A stretch of 64,000 nt of DNA from JAYVJH01 sp043777595 (lineage in GTDB: Bacteria; Bacteroidota; Bacteroidia; Cytophagales; Spirosomataceae), in NCBI GenBank assembly GCA_043777595.1, contig JAYWHT010000019.1:101140-165139 (forward strand), read 5' to 3'. Both the position numbers and the translations under genes were made by a program. Below are positions 32,743 to 40,378 of this stretch, piece after piece. Under the pieces are notes generated by a model that saw only the letters and a list, made by a program, of their open reading frames with translations, was not told the origin of the DNA and made no database searches. Numbering within the stretch: position 1 is the first letter of the stretch; the number at the start of each line of letters is the position of its first letter.

Positions 32743-33584
32743 CAGAGCAAGACGTAACGTATGAATACAAGATAAACGAACTACGCCTTACTATCTCACA
32801 CCCAAATAGTGAGGGCTTGGCTTTCGTTTTGGTAGAGGGCGATACAGACATTCGGCTTTTCAGAAAACTTTTTGACCTTGAGAGTTGTAAAGTCGAGCGC
32901 ATACCAGGTGGAAATACTAAGGTTGAAGACTGTGTTGAAGAACTTTTGAATAGAACGGCGTTAGTGATTGGAATTAGAGATGCCGACTTTATACACTTGA
33001 ACAATATTGATTACACCAAAAGAAATATTTTTTTGACAGATTTACATGACATTGAAATGACCTTGGTAGCTGAAAGTGAGGTATTTAGTGCCATTATTTT
33101 TGAATTTACCAACATAAAGGAAAACAAACACGACAGTATTCGAAATGACATAATGAGCTATATTGAAAAAATATCATTACTCAAATGGCTTGATAGTAAA
33201 GAACGATTAGGTTTAAAATTTAAAGAAGTAGGTTTTCAAGACTTGCTCGCTTTTTCTGGTACAACGTTGGATTTTAGCGCATATTTTAGGCGATTAGTTT
33301 CAAAATCGCCCAATGCAGTCAGCACTGATTTTGACAATATTGTAGAGAAAATAGAAAAGCTAAAACTGCAAAACCCAGATAGCTATCAGTTGTGTAATGG
33401 CCATGATTTCATGAAATCACTGGCTGCTTTTTTGAGGCAAAAAGGCAATGGAAAAAGTATAAGCGACGATATATTAGCAAGTATTTTTAGAACTAATTAT
33501 AGACAAGATTTTTATCGGAATACGACACTATTTAGGCAAACAAAAGAATGGTCGGAAACAGTAAACTGTTCTATCTATTCTTGA
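32739..33584 (+). CDS. DUF4435 (TOPRIM-like) effector of the PARIS-like pair (AriB-like)
   Basis: A 281-residue protein whose ATG overlaps the stop of the ATPase. The N-terminal third has TOPRIM-type acidic motifs: FVLVEGDTD with Glu at 33 and Asp at 35 and 37, and GIRDADF with Asp at 81 and 83, followed by LTDLHDIEMTLV. This matches DUF4435. In PARIS the corresponding protein AriB is released by the ATPase on phage trigger sensing and acts as a toxic nuclease; that role here is inference. The C-terminal part is helical. Confidence 0.8.
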   Translation: MTEQDVTYEYKINELRLTISHPNSEGLAFVLVEGDTDIRLFRKLFDLESCKVERIPGGNTKVEDCVEELLNRTALVIGIRDADFIHLNNIDYTKRNIFLTDLHDIEMTLVAESEVFSAIIFEFTNIKENKHDSIRNDIMSYIEKISLLKWLDSKERLGLKFKEVGFQDLLAFSGTTLDFSAYFRRLVSKSPNAVSTDFDNIVEKIEKLKLQNPDSYQLCNGHDFMKSLAAFLRQKGNGKSISDDILASIFRTNYRQDFYRNTTLFRQTKEWSETVNCSIYS

Positions 33585-33617
33585 TACCACTATAACTTAT
33601 CTACTAAACCAAATACC

Positions 33618-34067
33618 ATGACAACCCTAACCCGTACCAATTCTGACAACCCTGATTTTAAAAAATTAGTAGTTTTGTTAGACGCTTCATTGGCCGAAAC
33701 AGATGGCGATGAGCATGACTTTTATCATCAGTTCAATGGCATAGACCAAATCAAATATGCAGTTGTGGCCTATATCGGTAACGAAGCCGTAGGTTGTGGG
33801 GCAATCAAACAATACAAAGACACAACAGTAGAAATCAAACGTATGTACGTGCAACCCAAACACCGAGGCCAAAACATAGCTGGAAAAATATTGACCGAGC
33901 TTGAACAATGGGCCAAAGAATTGGGCTTTGATACCTGCATCTTAGAAACTGGCAAACGTCAGTACAGTGCCATTGCGCTGTACCCAAAACACGGCTACGA
34001 AATTATAGACAACTATGGCCAGTATGTGGGTGTAGAAAACAGTATTTGTATGACCAAAAAAATATAA
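33618..34067 (+). CDS. GNAT-family N-acetyltransferase
   Basis: A 149-residue GNAT protein with the acetyl-CoA-binding signature in VEIKRMYVQPKHRGQNIAGKILTELEQWAKELGF and a terminal ALYPKHGYE motif. The substrate is unknown. It lies in the island between the ATPase/DUF4435 pair and the nucleotidyltransferase pair and starts 34 nt after the former; it may be coincidental or part of the island. Confidence 0.88.
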   Translation: MTTLTRTNSDNPDFKKLVVLLDASLAETDGDEHDFYHQFNGIDQIKYAVVAYIGNEAVGCGAIKQYKDTTVEIKRMYVQPKHRGQNIAGKILTELEQWAKELGFDTCILETGKRQYSAIALYPKHGYEIIDNYGQYVGVENSICMTKKI

Positions 34068-34072
34068 CGACC

Positions 34073-34369
34073 ATGACAGAAGAACGCAGAGAGTTGTTTA
34101 AAAAAATAATCTGGGATTACACCTACACACCCGAACAGGTCGAAACCATAATTCAAAATGAAGGAATGGCCAACGAGAAAATAATGATGTACCGTAAAAT
34201 TTTGATGTCCGAACGTTGGTATAATATTATGAAAATATTGACAAATGAGGAGCTAAGAGAAGCCCTCAGTAATGATGTTATAAAAACAATTTGGGTTAAA
34301 TCTCTTAAAACAAAATATTATCATGCACAGCAAATTTTATTTAGAACAACTTTACCCACTGCAAGATAA
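34073..34369 (+). CDS. Small partner of the AbiEii-like nucleotidyltransferase (putative antitoxin)
   Basis: From ATG 34073 the protein has 98 residues, mostly helical and charged (EERRELFKKIIWDY, QVETIIQNEGMANEKIMMYRKIL). An upstream start inside the GNAT gene (34046) is less likely. It overlaps the next gene by about 47 nt, the arrangement of a coupled pair. Small proteins of this kind commonly precede AbiEii/MNT-type nucleotidyltransferases in Bacteroidota (from memory), so an antitoxin role is inferred. Confidence 0.55.
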   Translation: MTEERRELFKKIIWDYTYTPEQVETIIQNEGMANEKIMMYRKILMSERWYNIMKILTNEELREALSNDVIKTIWVKSLKTKYYHAQQILFRTTLPTAR

Positions 34370-35009
34370 AGTTCTAAAAAGTATCGAAAAAGTAAATAAG
34401 GCGTTTTATTTGACAGGTGGTACAGCCATAAGTAGGGTCTATTTGTACCATCGTTTCTCAGACGATTTAGATTTGTTTGTAAATCAATCACCTGATTTTA
34501 CAAATTATGTTTCCCAAATAATCAACCAACTCAAAATAGATTTTAAGCAAATCAAAACAAGCATATTACAAGAATCGTTCACACGAATTTTTGTAGTTGA
34601 GCAAGATACAGAATTAAAAGTCGAGTTTATAGACGATGTAGGTTATCACTATAATGGATTTGTTGAAACCGATATTTTCAATCGAACAGATAACTGGCGA
34701 AATATTCTTTCCAATAAAATTACAGCACTAAGTCGTCAAGAAGGTAAAGACTGTTCGGATATTTTATATATGTGTTTCAAATATAATTTTATTTGGGAAG
34801 ATATTATCAACGAAGCACAATCGAAAGATATGTGGGTCAATGAATTGGCGGCTTCTGAGATTATAAAGAAATTTAAAAAATCTGACTTAGAAAAAGTAAA
34901 ATGGATTGAAGAACCCAACTACAACGACCTACTGGAAAAACTACAAATCATTAGCCGAGATATTTTGTTGGGACACGCCAACTCCTTATACAAACCAAAT
35001 GACCAATAA
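34323..35009 (+). CDS. AbiEii/AbiGii-type nucleotidyltransferase (putative toxin)
   Basis: A 228-residue protein with the nucleotidyltransferase signature: GGTA at 32-35 and SDDLDLF at 46-52, the catalytic GG(T/S)...DxD pattern. In the AbiE system the homologous toxin adds nucleotides to tRNA or other RNA and is countered by a partner; here the partner would be the small gene at 34073. The start overlaps that gene. Its stop overlaps the start of the sigma-54 activator by 11 nt, so the downstream regulator may be translated from the same transcript. Confidence 0.78.
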   Translation: MHSKFYLEQLYPLQDKVLKSIEKVNKAFYLTGGTAISRVYLYHRFSDDLDLFVNQSPDFTNYVSQIINQLKIDFKQIKTSILQESFTRIFVVEQDTELKVEFIDDVGYHYNGFVETDIFNRTDNWRNILSNKITALSRQEGKDCSDILYMCFKYNFIWEDIINEAQSKDMWVNELAASEIIKKFKKSDLEKVKWIEEPNYNDLLEKLQIISRDILLGHANSLYKPNDQ

Positions 35010-36309
35010 CCAAGAAATACAATCTATCAAAAACCGCTTTGGTATTATTGGCAATGCGCCTGCGCTCAACTACGCCCTAAGCGTGGCCATGCAAGTAGCC
35101 GCCACCGACCTAACGGTACTCATCAACGGCGAAAGCGGTAGCGGAAAAGAATCTTTTTCAAAAATAATCCATAGCCTGAGCGCACGCAAACATGGCCAGT
35201 TTATTGCCATCAACTGCGGAGCAATACCCGAAGGCACTATTGACTCTGAACTATTTGGCCACGAAAAAGGCTCGTTCACAGGGGCAATTGATGCTCGAAA
35301 AGGCTATTTTGAAACAACCAACGCTGGTACAATGTTTTTGGACGAAATTGCTGAGTTGCCGCTTGGTACACAGGCTCGGCTACTGCGCGTTCTCGAAAAC
35401 AAAGAGTACATCAGAGTAGGCTCATCGAAAGTACAAAAGACCGATGTGCGAGTAGTTGCCGCTACCAACGTCAATCTATTGGAAGCCGTACAGCGAGGCA
35501 AATTTAGAGAAGATTTGTATTACAGGCTCAATACTGTGCCAATCACCGTGCCGCCACTGCGAGAGCGTGGCCCAGATATTGACCTATTATTTCGCAAGTT
35601 TTCGACCGACTTTGCCGAGCGTTATCATATCGAACCCGTCATGCTCACGCCCGAAGCCCGTGAAATGCTCATTAAATACCCCTTTCCGGGTAATATCCGC
35701 CAGCTCAAAAACATGGCCGAGCAGATTCAGATATTGGAAGGCGAAAACCAAAATGCTATTAACCCACAGCGATTGGCCAAATACCTACCCAGCACGCCTA
35801 CCAGTTCTCGTGCGCTCACGTTGGTGGGTGGCGAGGGTGCAGAGTCGTACAATGAGCGAGAGTTACTCTATAAAATACTGTTTGACATGCGCCGAGACGT
35901 AACCGACCTCAAACGTTTGGTACTAAAAATCTTAAACAACGACACAACAGGTCACGATATTCTCAAACAAAATAGCCACTTGTTTAGTAATATCGACAAC
36001 AACGATGTGGCGTTTTCAGAAACAAAACTACTACCCCAGTCGCAGCCACATCACAGCAGCAGTTTGCCTGCACACCAAGAAATTTCTAATTTTGTTGAAA
36101 TAAACGAATACGAAGCCGATGAAATTGAGGATATTGCACACGAAACCGCCGAAGAAGAATCGTTGTCGTTGGAACACAAAGAAAAAGAAATGATAACAAA
36201 AGCCTTACAAAAAAATAACGGCAAACGTAAAAACGCCGCCCAAGCATTAGGAATATCAGAAAGGACACTTTACAGAAAAATAAAACAATATGATATTGAA
36301 GAAGATTAG
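34999..36309 (+). CDS. Sigma-54-dependent Fis-type transcriptional activator
   Basis: A 436-residue AAA+ bacterial enhancer-binding protein without an N-terminal receiver domain. Walker A GESGSGKE at about 44-51, the sigma-54 contact loop GSFTGA (canonical GAFTGA with one substitution), LDEIAELPLGTQARLLRVLE, and a C-terminal Fis-type HTH (KNNGKRKNAAQALGISERTLYRKI). In other Bacteroidota I recall this gene following miaB and preceding lptE and secG; here the island lies between. The ATG at 34999 overlaps the nucleotidyltransferase stop; an upstream start at 34906 would sit deep in that gene. Confidence 0.92.
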   Translation: MTNNQEIQSIKNRFGIIGNAPALNYALSVAMQVAATDLTVLINGESGSGKESFSKIIHSLSARKHGQFIAINCGAIPEGTIDSELFGHEKGSFTGAIDARKGYFETTNAGTMFLDEIAELPLGTQARLLRVLENKEYIRVGSSKVQKTDVRVVAATNVNLLEAVQRGKFREDLYYRLNTVPITVPPLRERGPDIDLLFRKFSTDFAERYHIEPVMLTPEAREMLIKYPFPGNIRQLKNMAEQIQILEGENQNAINPQRLAKYLPSTPTSSRALTLVGGEGAESYNERELLYKILFDMRRDVTDLKRLVLKILNNDTTGHDILKQNSHLFSNIDNNDVAFSETKLLPQSQPHHSSSLPAHQEISNFVEINEYEADEIEDIAHETAEEESLSLEHKEKEMITKALQKNNGKRKNAAQALGISERTLYRKIKQYDIEED

Positions 36310-36883
36310 CCAGTTATCAGTTATCAGTTATCAGTTATCAATAATTGGTAGCCCCAAAAAAGTTTTTTTGAGACTACGCTCGCTTATTTACTATTTACTG
36401 ATAACTGTTTACTGTTCAATGACAAATGGCTGCGGTGTTTATACTTTTAACAGTAGCTCGATTGACTACGAAAAAATCAAGACTATTTCGGTCTTGAACT
36501 TTACAATGGCAACAGCAGGGGGGCCAGCCAACTTGCCGCTCCAACTCAACGAAAAACTAAAAGAATATTATCAACGAAACACCAAACTCAGAGTAGTACC
36601 CAACAACGGCGACATGGTTTTGGAGGGCAGCATTACTGGCTACGAAGTACTGGCCGCCGCACCAACCTCACAAGACCAAGCAGCCTTGAACCGTTTGACA
36701 GTTACGATAGAAGTAAAATTTACAAACAATAAAGACGAAGCCAAAAACTTTGAACAGAGTTTTTCTTTTTACCAAGACTATCCTCAAAACCAAACATTGA
36801 GCCAAAACGAAACAAGGTTAGTTCCCAAGATATTAGACCAAATTATTCAAGATATTTTTAATAGATCGGCGGGCGACTGGTAG
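36290..36883 (+). CDS. lptE: LptE-like LPS assembly lipoprotein
   Basis: A 197-residue protein. The mature part (GCGVYTF near residue 48, then VLNFTMATAGGPANLPLQLNEKLKEYYQ) matches Bacteroidota LptE, the plug partner of LptD in outer-membrane LPS insertion. The lipobox NGC is degenerate. The N-terminus before it is unusual: the ATG overlaps the sigma-54 gene end, and residues of about 9-20 and 31-43, including the hydrophobic core (LIYYLLITVYCS), are encoded by heptad repeat arrays at 36311-36345 and 36383-36417. No better start codon for a signal peptide is visible between them, so the repeat-derived sequence appears to serve as signal peptide. Confidence 0.8.
   Translation: MILKKISQLSVISYQLSIIGSPKKVFLRLRSLIYYLLITVYCSMTNGCGVYTFNSSSIDYEKIKTISVLNFTMATAGGPANLPLQLNEKLKEYYQRNTKLRVVPNNGDMVLEGSITGYEVLAAAPTSQDQAALNRLTVTIEVKFTNNKDEAKNFEQSFSFYQDYPQNQTLSQNETRLVPKILDQIIQDIFNRSAGDW
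36311..36417. repeat. Inverted heptad element encoding the lptE leader
   Basis: Left arm cagttat four times plus caataat (36311-36345); right arm cttattt, actattt, actgata, actgttt, actgttc (36383-36417), which is an imperfect reverse complement of the left arm. The core is about 37 nt. The element spans the junction of the sigma-54 gene and lptE and is translated as the lptE N-terminus. Confidence 0.85.
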
Positions 36884-36931
36884 AGCCACATGGCCATGCG
36901 GCTACCAGTTGCATGGCCATGCGGCTCTACC
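36879..36931. terminator. Nested palindrome downstream of lptE
   Basis: Arms 36879-36899 and 36911-36931 pair over 21 bp with one mismatch, and each arm contains a catggccatg palindrome. It sits over the lptE stop. It could be a terminator or a dispersed palindrome, but it lacks a T run. Confidence 0.65.
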
Positions 36932-36950
36932 AATTATTACAACCAAAAAA

Positions 36951-37721
36951 ATGAACCTACACGTCAAAGAATCGTTTTCGTATTGGGCCACCAACCCCAA
37001 CGACACCATGCCCAGCGATGTGGCACACCTCGAAGATGCATTAAAGAGCTATCCATATTGTCAAATATTACACTTAATAGTCGCCAAGGCCGTCAATGCC
37101 CACGAGCCTGAGCGGCTGTTGGAGGCCACTCACCGTGCCGCCGCTTACGCCCTAAGTCGGAAAGCATTGAGAACGTCGATATTAAAAGAATTTGAATGGA
37201 CTGACAATGTGATTTTAAATCAGCTCTCAGTCAAACTCGCCGACTACCAAAAAGAGAGTTATTCGTCGTTTACAACAAAAGCCTTTGACTTACCTGACTT
37301 GGGGCTTATGGCCAAAATAGATTTTGACAATATCGGGCGCGACACATTTAACCTCATCGACGATACAACCCTTAGAGAATCGGCGATTCAGATAGAGTTA
37401 GAACTACTCAAAGGCAAAAACAATAGAAAAGTAGAAGCCGACCGTCAGTTGCAGATGGAAATAATCGAGAGTTTTATCGAAAAAGAAACAAAACTAAATC
37501 CGCTCAGAGCTAATCTCAACGACCAAAGCGAACAAGAAGACCTAATAAAAAAGCGAAATAACGGCCCAGCAACAAGCATTGTAAGCGAAGGAATGGCAAA
37601 GATTTTGCTTCGACAGGGTAAAATAGAAAAAGCGATTGAGATGTACGAACAATTAATTTTGAAAAAACCAGAAAAAAAGGCGTACTTTGCAGAAAAAATC
37701 AAAGAATTAACCGAAGGGTAG
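36951..37721 (+). CDS. TPR-like hypothetical protein between lptE and secG
   Basis: From the ATG at 36951 the protein has 256 residues (MNLHVKESF); upstream in-frame codons at 36909 come from the palindromic repeat. It is helical, with a terminal TPR-like unit (AKILLRQGKIEKAIEMYEQLILKKPEKKAYFAEKI). No signal peptide. I recall a gene of this kind between lptE and secG in related genomes, which suggests a linked but unidentified role in envelope or protein export. Confidence 0.75.
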   Translation: MNLHVKESFSYWATNPNDTMPSDVAHLEDALKSYPYCQILHLIVAKAVNAHEPERLLEATHRAAAYALSRKALRTSILKEFEWTDNVILNQLSVKLADYQKESYSSFTTKAFDLPDLGLMAKIDFDNIGRDTFNLIDDTTLRESAIQIELELLKGKNNRKVEADRQLQMEIIESFIEKETKLNPLRANLNDQSEQEDLIKKRNNGPATSIVSEGMAKILLRQGKIEKAIEMYEQLILKKPEKKAYFAEKIKELTEG

Positions 37722-37793
37722 TCATTTAATTAGTCATTAGTTATAAAATAACACTTTAAATAACTAATATCTGATAACCGTTCACTGATAACT
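37719..37793. repeat. Degenerate heptad element upstream of secG
   Basis: Units such as tagtcat, tagttat on the left and gataacc, gttcact, gataact on the right, roughly inverted, filling the gap between the TPR-like gene and secG. Confidence 0.6.
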
Positions 37794-37800
37794 AAAAAAA

Positions 37801-38142
37801 ATGTTTACTGTATTTACTGTTTTAATTGGCATTATTGCCGTGTTGTTAATTGGTGTTGTTCTAATCCAAAACTCAAAAGGTGGTGGTTTGGCTGGCGAAT
37901 TTGGCGGCAGTGGGGCTACTCAAATGTTTGGGGTTCAAAAAACAACAGACCTCCTCGAAAAAATCACTTGGGGCCTGGCCGGTGCAATGTCCATCTTGGC
38001 ATTGGTCTCAAATTTGTTTATCAGTAGCCCAACCACCGAGGGTATCAATAGCGTAAACGTAGATAAAGCCCAAAGCAAAACCGTTGCTGCACCAGTTGCC
38101 AAGCCAGTGATTCCCGCTCCACAAGCACCTATCAAAAAATAG
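37801..38142 (+). CDS. secG: Preprotein translocase subunit SecG
   Basis: A 113-residue inner-membrane protein with two transmembrane helices (FTVFTVLIGIIAVLLIGVVLIQ, and the second at about 58-75) and the conserved GGGLAGEFGGSGATQMFGVQKTTDLLEKITW loop between them. The C-terminal tail is Ala/Pro-rich. SecG assists SecYE in protein export. Normal length. Confidence 0.93.
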   Translation: MFTVFTVLIGIIAVLLIGVVLIQNSKGGGLAGEFGGSGATQMFGVQKTTDLLEKITWGLAGAMSILALVSNLFISSPTTEGINSVNVDKAQSKTVAAPVAKPVIPAPQAPIKK

Positions 38143-38238
38143 TCGTAAAACCGATATATATTCTTAAAAAAAACGTACCTTTGCGGCCACGTTTCACAAG
38201 AGGACGTGTTCCTCTGTTAGCAAACACACTAAAAACAA

Positions 38239-38886
38239 ATGGTAAAAATACGCTTAGCACGTCGAGGACGTAAAAAAGCCGCCATGTACGACATCGTCGT
38301 GGCCGATTCGAGATCACCACGAGATGGTAAGTTCATCGAAAAAATTGGGGCATACAACCCCCTAACCACACCCGCATCTGTAATTTTGAACGTTGATAAA
38401 GCCGTAAAATGGCTCATGAATGGCGCAGAACCCACAGATACCACCCGCTCAATACTGAGCCACGAGGGTGTGATGCTAAAAAAACACCTGCAAGTAGGTG
38501 TAAACAAAGGCGCAATCACGCAAGAAACAGCCGACGAGCGTTTTGCAGCATGGAAAGAAGACAAAGCAGGACGTGTTACAGGTAAAAAAGATGACTTAGC
38601 CAAGTCTGCCGCAGACTTGAAACAAAGTAAATTAGAAGCCGAGCGCAAAGTAAGCGAAACCCGTGCCGCCGCTATTATTAAGAAAAATACGGTCGAGGAG
38701 GTAGTTGTAGAAGCACCAGTTGAAGTAGTTGAGGCCGTTGCAGAAGCACCAGCCGAAATTGCCGTTGAGGTTGTTGAGGCCGTTGCAGAAACACCAGCAA
38801 TAGCTTCCGTTGAAGTAGTTGAGGTAGTCGCAGAAGCACCAGCAATAGCTGCCGCCCAGGTTGCTGAAGCTCCTGCCGCTGAATAA
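38239..38886 (+). CDS. rpsP: 30S ribosomal protein S16 with long acidic C-terminal tail
   Basis: A 215-residue protein. Residues 1 to about 85 are the conserved S16 core (KIRLARRGRKKAAMYDIVVADSRSPRDGKFIEKIG). Residues of about 85-140 are the Bacteroidota extension. The final 70 residues are a low-complexity tail made of repeated VEVVEAVAEAPA-like units, encoded by near-identical DNA repeats (38701-38870). The tail is strongly acidic and probably disordered. A TACCTTTG -7 element lies at 38176-38183. It heads the rpsP-rimM-trmD group. Confidence 0.95.
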   Translation: MVKIRLARRGRKKAAMYDIVVADSRSPRDGKFIEKIGAYNPLTTPASVILNVDKAVKWLMNGAEPTDTTRSILSHEGVMLKKHLQVGVNKGAITQETADERFAAWKEDKAGRVTGKKDDLAKSAADLKQSKLEAERKVSETRAAAIIKKNTVEEVVVEAPVEVVEAVAEAPAEIAVEVVEAVAETPAIASVEVVEVVAEAPAIAAAQVAEAPAAE

Positions 38887-39034
38887 AATAATTTATTTAT
38901 TGCATCATAAGCCTGTCGCAAGCAGGCTTATTTTGTTTTGTAGTAATTCCATGATATTGTAAATTAAGTTATTGCTTGTGAATAAACAATATTTTGATTT
39001 GTTTCAAATGTTTGATTATTAACAAATTACATTA

Positions 39035-39069
39035 TTTTTCGCTATTCGTTTTTCACTATTCAATACTCA
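39035..39069. repeat. Heptad array upstream of rimM
   Basis: Five units in phase (tttttcg, ctattcg, tttttca, ctattca, atactca) ending 10 nt before the rimM start. Confidence 0.6.
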
Positions 39070-39078
39070 TAGTACAAA

Positions 39079-39642
39079 ATGCAAAAAGAAAACTGTTATC
39101 AAGTCGGCCACGTTACCCGTACACACGGGCTAAAAGGCGAAGTAACTATTTTTTTAGATGTGGACTCAGCCGCCGACTATGCCGAAATGGACTCGGTACT
39201 GCTCGAAACCAAAGGCCAGTTAATTCCATATTTTATTCAAAACATCAACATTCAACGAGACAGCAAAGCCATTGTTAAGTTTGAGGGGGTAACAACGATA
39301 GAGCAAGCAAAATTGTTAGTAGGCTCGGTATTGTTTTTGCCCGAAGATGTGCTGGACGAGTTGGACAATACCCAATTTTATTATCACGAAATAATTGACT
39401 ACCAAATAGTTGATGTTAAACAAGGTGAACTGGGTAAAGTAGCAACGGTCTATGACCTACCCAATCAAGACCTAATAGCAATGACCTACCGAGGCCGTGA
39501 AGTGCTGATTCCGATAAATGACCAAATGGTTTTGACTATTGACCGTGAACAAAAAATACTAAACGTAAACCTACCAGAGGGTTTGATTGACGTGTATTTG
39601 GAAGAAGGTAAACAAGACGACGGCTACCAAGATGAGAATTGA
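39079..39642 (+). CDS. rimM: 16S rRNA processing protein RimM
   Basis: A 187-residue ribosome maturation factor that binds S19 and helps 30S assembly. The N-terminal RimM barrel (QVGHVTRTHGLKGEVTIFLDVD) is followed by a PRC-barrel domain (YHEIIDYQIVDV ... GREVLIPINDQMV). Normal length. Its last codons overlap the trmD start (11 nt). Confidence 0.95.
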   Translation: MQKENCYQVGHVTRTHGLKGEVTIFLDVDSAADYAEMDSVLLETKGQLIPYFIQNINIQRDSKAIVKFEGVTTIEQAKLLVGSVLFLPEDVLDELDNTQFYYHEIIDYQIVDVKQGELGKVATVYDLPNQDLIAMTYRGREVLIPINDQMVLTIDREQKILNVNLPEGLIDVYLEEGKQDDGYQDEN

Positions 39643-40306
39643 TATTATAACTTGTCTGCCCCGATTATTGGATAGCTTTTTTGAACATTCAATCTTAAAA
39701 CGAGCGCAAGACAAGGGTTTTGTAACAGTCAAAACGCATGACCTGCGAGACTTTTCGACCAATAAACAACACCAAATAGACGACTATCCGTTTGGCGGAG
39801 GGGCAGGTATGGTGATGACCATTGAGCCTATCGCCAAGTGTATCAGACAGTTACAGTCTGAGCGACACTACGACGAAATAATTTATATGACTCCCGATGG
39901 CGAAGCTTTTGGCCAACAAACTGCCAATCGGTTGTCGCTCTTTGAAAACCTAATTATACTCTGTGGCCATTACAAAGGTGTGGATCAACGAGTACGAGAT
40001 ATATTTATAACAAAAGAAATCAGCATCGGCGACTATGTGCTGTCGGGAGGCGAGTTGGCGGCCTGTGTAGTGTCCGATGCCATCATTCGGTTATTGCCAG
40101 GCGTACTGGGCGACGAAACCTCTGCCCTCACCGACTCTTTTCAAGATAACTTACTGGCTCCGCCCGTCTATACTCGCCCTGCCGAGTTTGAGGGCGCACG
40201 TGTCCCAGACGTATTGCTATCTGGCCATGAAGCCAAAATCAACGATTGGCGGCATGAACGAGCCCTCGACCGTACCCAACAACGGAGGCCTGATTTGCTG
40301 AAATAA
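39632..40306 (+). CDS. trmD: tRNA (guanine-N1)-methyltransferase TrmD
   Basis: The ATG at 39632 gives 224 residues (MRIDIITCLPRLLDSFF), the normal start. This SPOUT-class knotted methyltransferase forms m1G37 in tRNAs. Motifs: DYPFGGGAGMVMTIEPI, LCGHYKGVDQRVRD, EISIGDYVLSGGELAA, and the C-terminal helix RRPDLL. Overlaps rimM by 11 nt, consistent with coupled translation. Confidence 0.96.
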   Translation: MRIDIITCLPRLLDSFFEHSILKRAQDKGFVTVKTHDLRDFSTNKQHQIDDYPFGGGAGMVMTIEPIAKCIRQLQSERHYDEIIYMTPDGEAFGQQTANRLSLFENLIILCGHYKGVDQRVRDIFITKEISIGDYVLSGGELAACVVSDAIIRLLPGVLGDETSALTDSFQDNLLAPPVYTRPAEFEGARVPDVLLSGHEAKINDWRHERALDRTQQRRPDLLK

Positions 40307-40317
40307 CAAAATTAAAT

Positions 40318-40335
40318 CGTTGGCTAAAGCCAACG
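40318..40335. terminator. Convergent hairpin between trmD and pdxJ
   Basis: Stem cgttggct / agccaacg with a 2-nt centre (aa), between the ends of two convergent genes. Probably serves both. Confidence 0.65.
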
Positions 40336-40378
40336 GAAATTCATTTAGTTTTGCCCTGCAATTGGCATAAATTATATT

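Noticed and set aside
38229..38921. Long Ala/Ser/Thr-rich frame antisense to rpsP
   Set aside because: It is a shadow of the repetitive S16 tail on the other strand, with no start context or family match.
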